Positions 3,940 through 5,159 of a stretch of 5,159 nucleotides of DNA are shown piece after piece (position 1 is the first letter of the stretch; each line of letters starts with the position of its first letter). Source of the stretch: Hyphomicrobiales bacterium (lineage in GTDB: Bacteria; Pseudomonadota; Alphaproteobacteria; Rhizobiales; Aestuariivirgaceae); NCBI GenBank assembly GCA_025356765.1, contig JANXRO010000141.1, forward strand, positions 1 through 5,159. Reading direction: 5' to 3'. The notes below the pieces were generated by a model. That model searched no databases and was not told the DNA's origin. It saw only the letters and a list, made by a program, of their open reading frames with translations. Position numbers and translations under genes: made by a program.

Positions 3940-5159
3940 ATGGCTGACACACACACCATTGCAAGCCGCAAGCGCATTCGTAAAGTATTTGGCAAAGGCA
4001 TCGAAGTTGCCGTCATGCCAAACTTGATCGAAGTGCAACGTGAATCTTATGACCAATTCCTTCAGATGAAGGAACCTACGGGCGGTCGTTTGAACGAAGG
4101 CCTGCAATCGGTGTTCAAATCAGTATTCCCAATTGCCGATTTCTCTGGCCAAGCCGTGCTGGAATTTGTGCGTTATGAATTTGAACAACCAAAGTTTGAT
4201 GTGGATGAATGCCAGCAACGCGGCATGACCTTTGCTGCACCATTAAAGGTGACGCTGCGTCTGATCGTGTTCGAAATTGATCCAGATACCCAAGCCAAAT
4301 CGGTTAAAGACATCAAGGAACAAGATGTTTACATGGGCGACATTCCGCTTATGACCAAAAACGGCACCTTCGTGGTGAACGGCACCGAGCGCGTTATCGT
4401 TTCGCAGATGCATCGTTCCCCCGGCGTGTTCTTTGATCACGATAAAGGCAAAAGCCATTCTTCTGGCAAAATTTTGTTTGCAGCGCGCGTTATTCCTTAT
4501 CGCGGTTCATGGCTTGATTTTGAATTTGACGCCAAGGATTTGATTTTCGCGCGCATCGATCGCCGCCGCAAATTGCCTGTGACAACTTTGCTTTATGCCC
4601 TTGGCATGCAGGCCGAAGAAATTTTGCATTATTTCTACAAAACCGTGCCTTACGTTCACGTTAAGGACGGTTGGAAAATGCCATATTCGGCAGATCGCCT
4701 GAAAGGCATCAAGCCATCGGTCGATTTGATCGACGCGAAAACCGGCCAAGTTGTGGTTGAAGCGGGCAAGAAAATTTCGCCACGCATGGCACGCAAAATT
4801 GCTGAAGACGGCACCAAGGAATTGTTGGTTCGTGATGAAGATTTGTTCGGCCAATATATTGCCGATGAATTGGTGAACGAACAAACGGGTGAAATCTATG
4901 CCGAAGCCGGCGAAGAAATCACAGAAAAGCTTTTGGCAAGCTTGCTTGAGCTTGGCTTTAAAACGCTGAACCTGCTCGACATCGACCACATGAACACCGG
5001 TGGTTATATCCGCAACACGCTGAAAGCCGATAAGGTTGAAAGCTATGAGCAGGCATTGGTAGAAATCTATCGTGTGATGCGCCCGGGTGAACCACCAACA
5101 CGCGAAGGCGCTGAAGCTCTGTTCAAAGGCCTGTTCTTTGACATTGAGCGTTATGATCT
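3940..5159 (+). CDS. rpoB: RNA polymerase beta subunit, N-terminal part (3' partial)
   Basis: RpoB is the beta subunit of DNA-directed RNA polymerase, which with beta' forms the catalytic cleft. The frame is open from ATG 3940 to the window end: 406 codons and 2 further bases, with no frameshift or stop. AGGA (3930-3933) lies 6 nt before the ATG. The protein begins MADTHTIASRKRIRKVFGK, and the protrusion contains the highly conserved NGTERVIVSQMHRSPGVFF (147-165), which holds the residue equivalent to E. coli V146 of the N-terminal rifampicin region (here V154). It is followed by the GKILFAARVIPYRGSWLDFEFD segment and the lobe region. The window ends at FFDIERYD, just before the central rifampicin clusters, so resistance cannot be judged. 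Its placement after rplL is the usual rplJL-rpoBC arrangement. Confidence 0.98.
   Translation, partial: MADTHTIASRKRIRKVFGKGIEVAVMPNLIEVQRESYDQFLQMKEPTGGRLNEGLQSVFKSVFPIADFSGQAVLEFVRYEFEQPKFDVDECQQRGMTFAAPLKVTLRLIVFEIDPDTQAKSVKDIKEQDVYMGDIPLMTKNGTFVVNGTERVIVSQMHRSPGVFFDHDKGKSHSSGKILFAARVIPYRGSWLDFEFDAKDLIFARIDRRRKLPVTTLLYALGMQAEEILHYFYKTVPYVHVKDGWKMPYSADRLKGIKPSVDLIDAKTGQVVVEAGKKISPRMARKIAEDGTKELLVRDEDLFGQYIADELVNEQTGEIYAEAGEEITEKLLASLLELGFKTLNLLDIDHMNTGGYIRNTLKADKVESYEQALVEIYRVMRPGEPPTREGAEALFKGLFFDIERYD

Noticed and set aside
1..5159. A novel accessory system, mobile element or CRISPR array
   Set aside because: All protein genes belong to one conserved core operon cluster in standard order. 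No transposase, integrase, phage gene, att-like duplication of the tRNA end with integrated DNA, or regularly spaced repeats are visible.

Overview
The window is a conserved bacterial core locus in the order tuf (3' end) - tRNA-Trp(CCA) - secE - nusG - rplK - rplA - rplJ - rplL - rpoB (5' part), all on the + strand. This order is typical of Proteobacteria. The protein sequences (the EF-Tu tail, L11 with PSPPIGPALGQRGLNIMEF, L10 beginning VERANK from a GTG, and the RpoB N-terminus) look alphaproteobacterial. Base composition is moderate rather than strongly GC-rich, and proline codons are often CCA. I cannot name the genus.

Layout. 1-132 is the last 43 codons of EF-Tu. 133-362 is a spacer with two hairpins (149-176 and 271-300), a small repeated motif and a plausible sigma70-type promoter (318-346) for the downstream transcript. 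363-438 is tRNA-Trp. secE (499-696) and nusG (728-1261) follow closely. An 88-nt leader (1262-1349) holds a perfect 7-bp hairpin and a stem-loop that closely mimics the L1-binding site of 23S rRNA, the expected L1 autoregulatory operator. rplK and rplA are 4 nt apart and probably translationally coupled. The 320-nt rplA-rplJ spacer has no gene. It carries two tandem 11-bp hairpins, a third GAAA-capped hairpin, the probable L10(L12) autoregulatory leader, and a near-perfect 10-bp inverted repeat just before the rplJ Shine-Dalgarno. rplJ and rplL encode the ribosomal stalk. The 197-nt rplL-rpoB spacer holds two strong hairpins in the position of the E. coli rplL-rpoB attenuator/RNase III region. 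rpoB starts at 3940 and is cut by the window end after 406 codons.

The products work together in gene expression. EF-Tu delivers aminoacyl-tRNA to a factor-binding site formed by L11, L10 and L7/L12. L1 forms the E-site stalk. NusG links RNA polymerase (RpoB) to Rho and the ribosome. SecE is the small essential subunit of the SecYEG translocon.

I found no mobile element, CRISPR array, accessory gene or candidate new system. The only material beyond ordinary core genes is RNA-level regulation in the three spacers, which is largely expected from known families. Its specific structures here (two leaders sharing an 11-nt motif, and tandem hairpins after rplA and rplL) are the parts worth checking.
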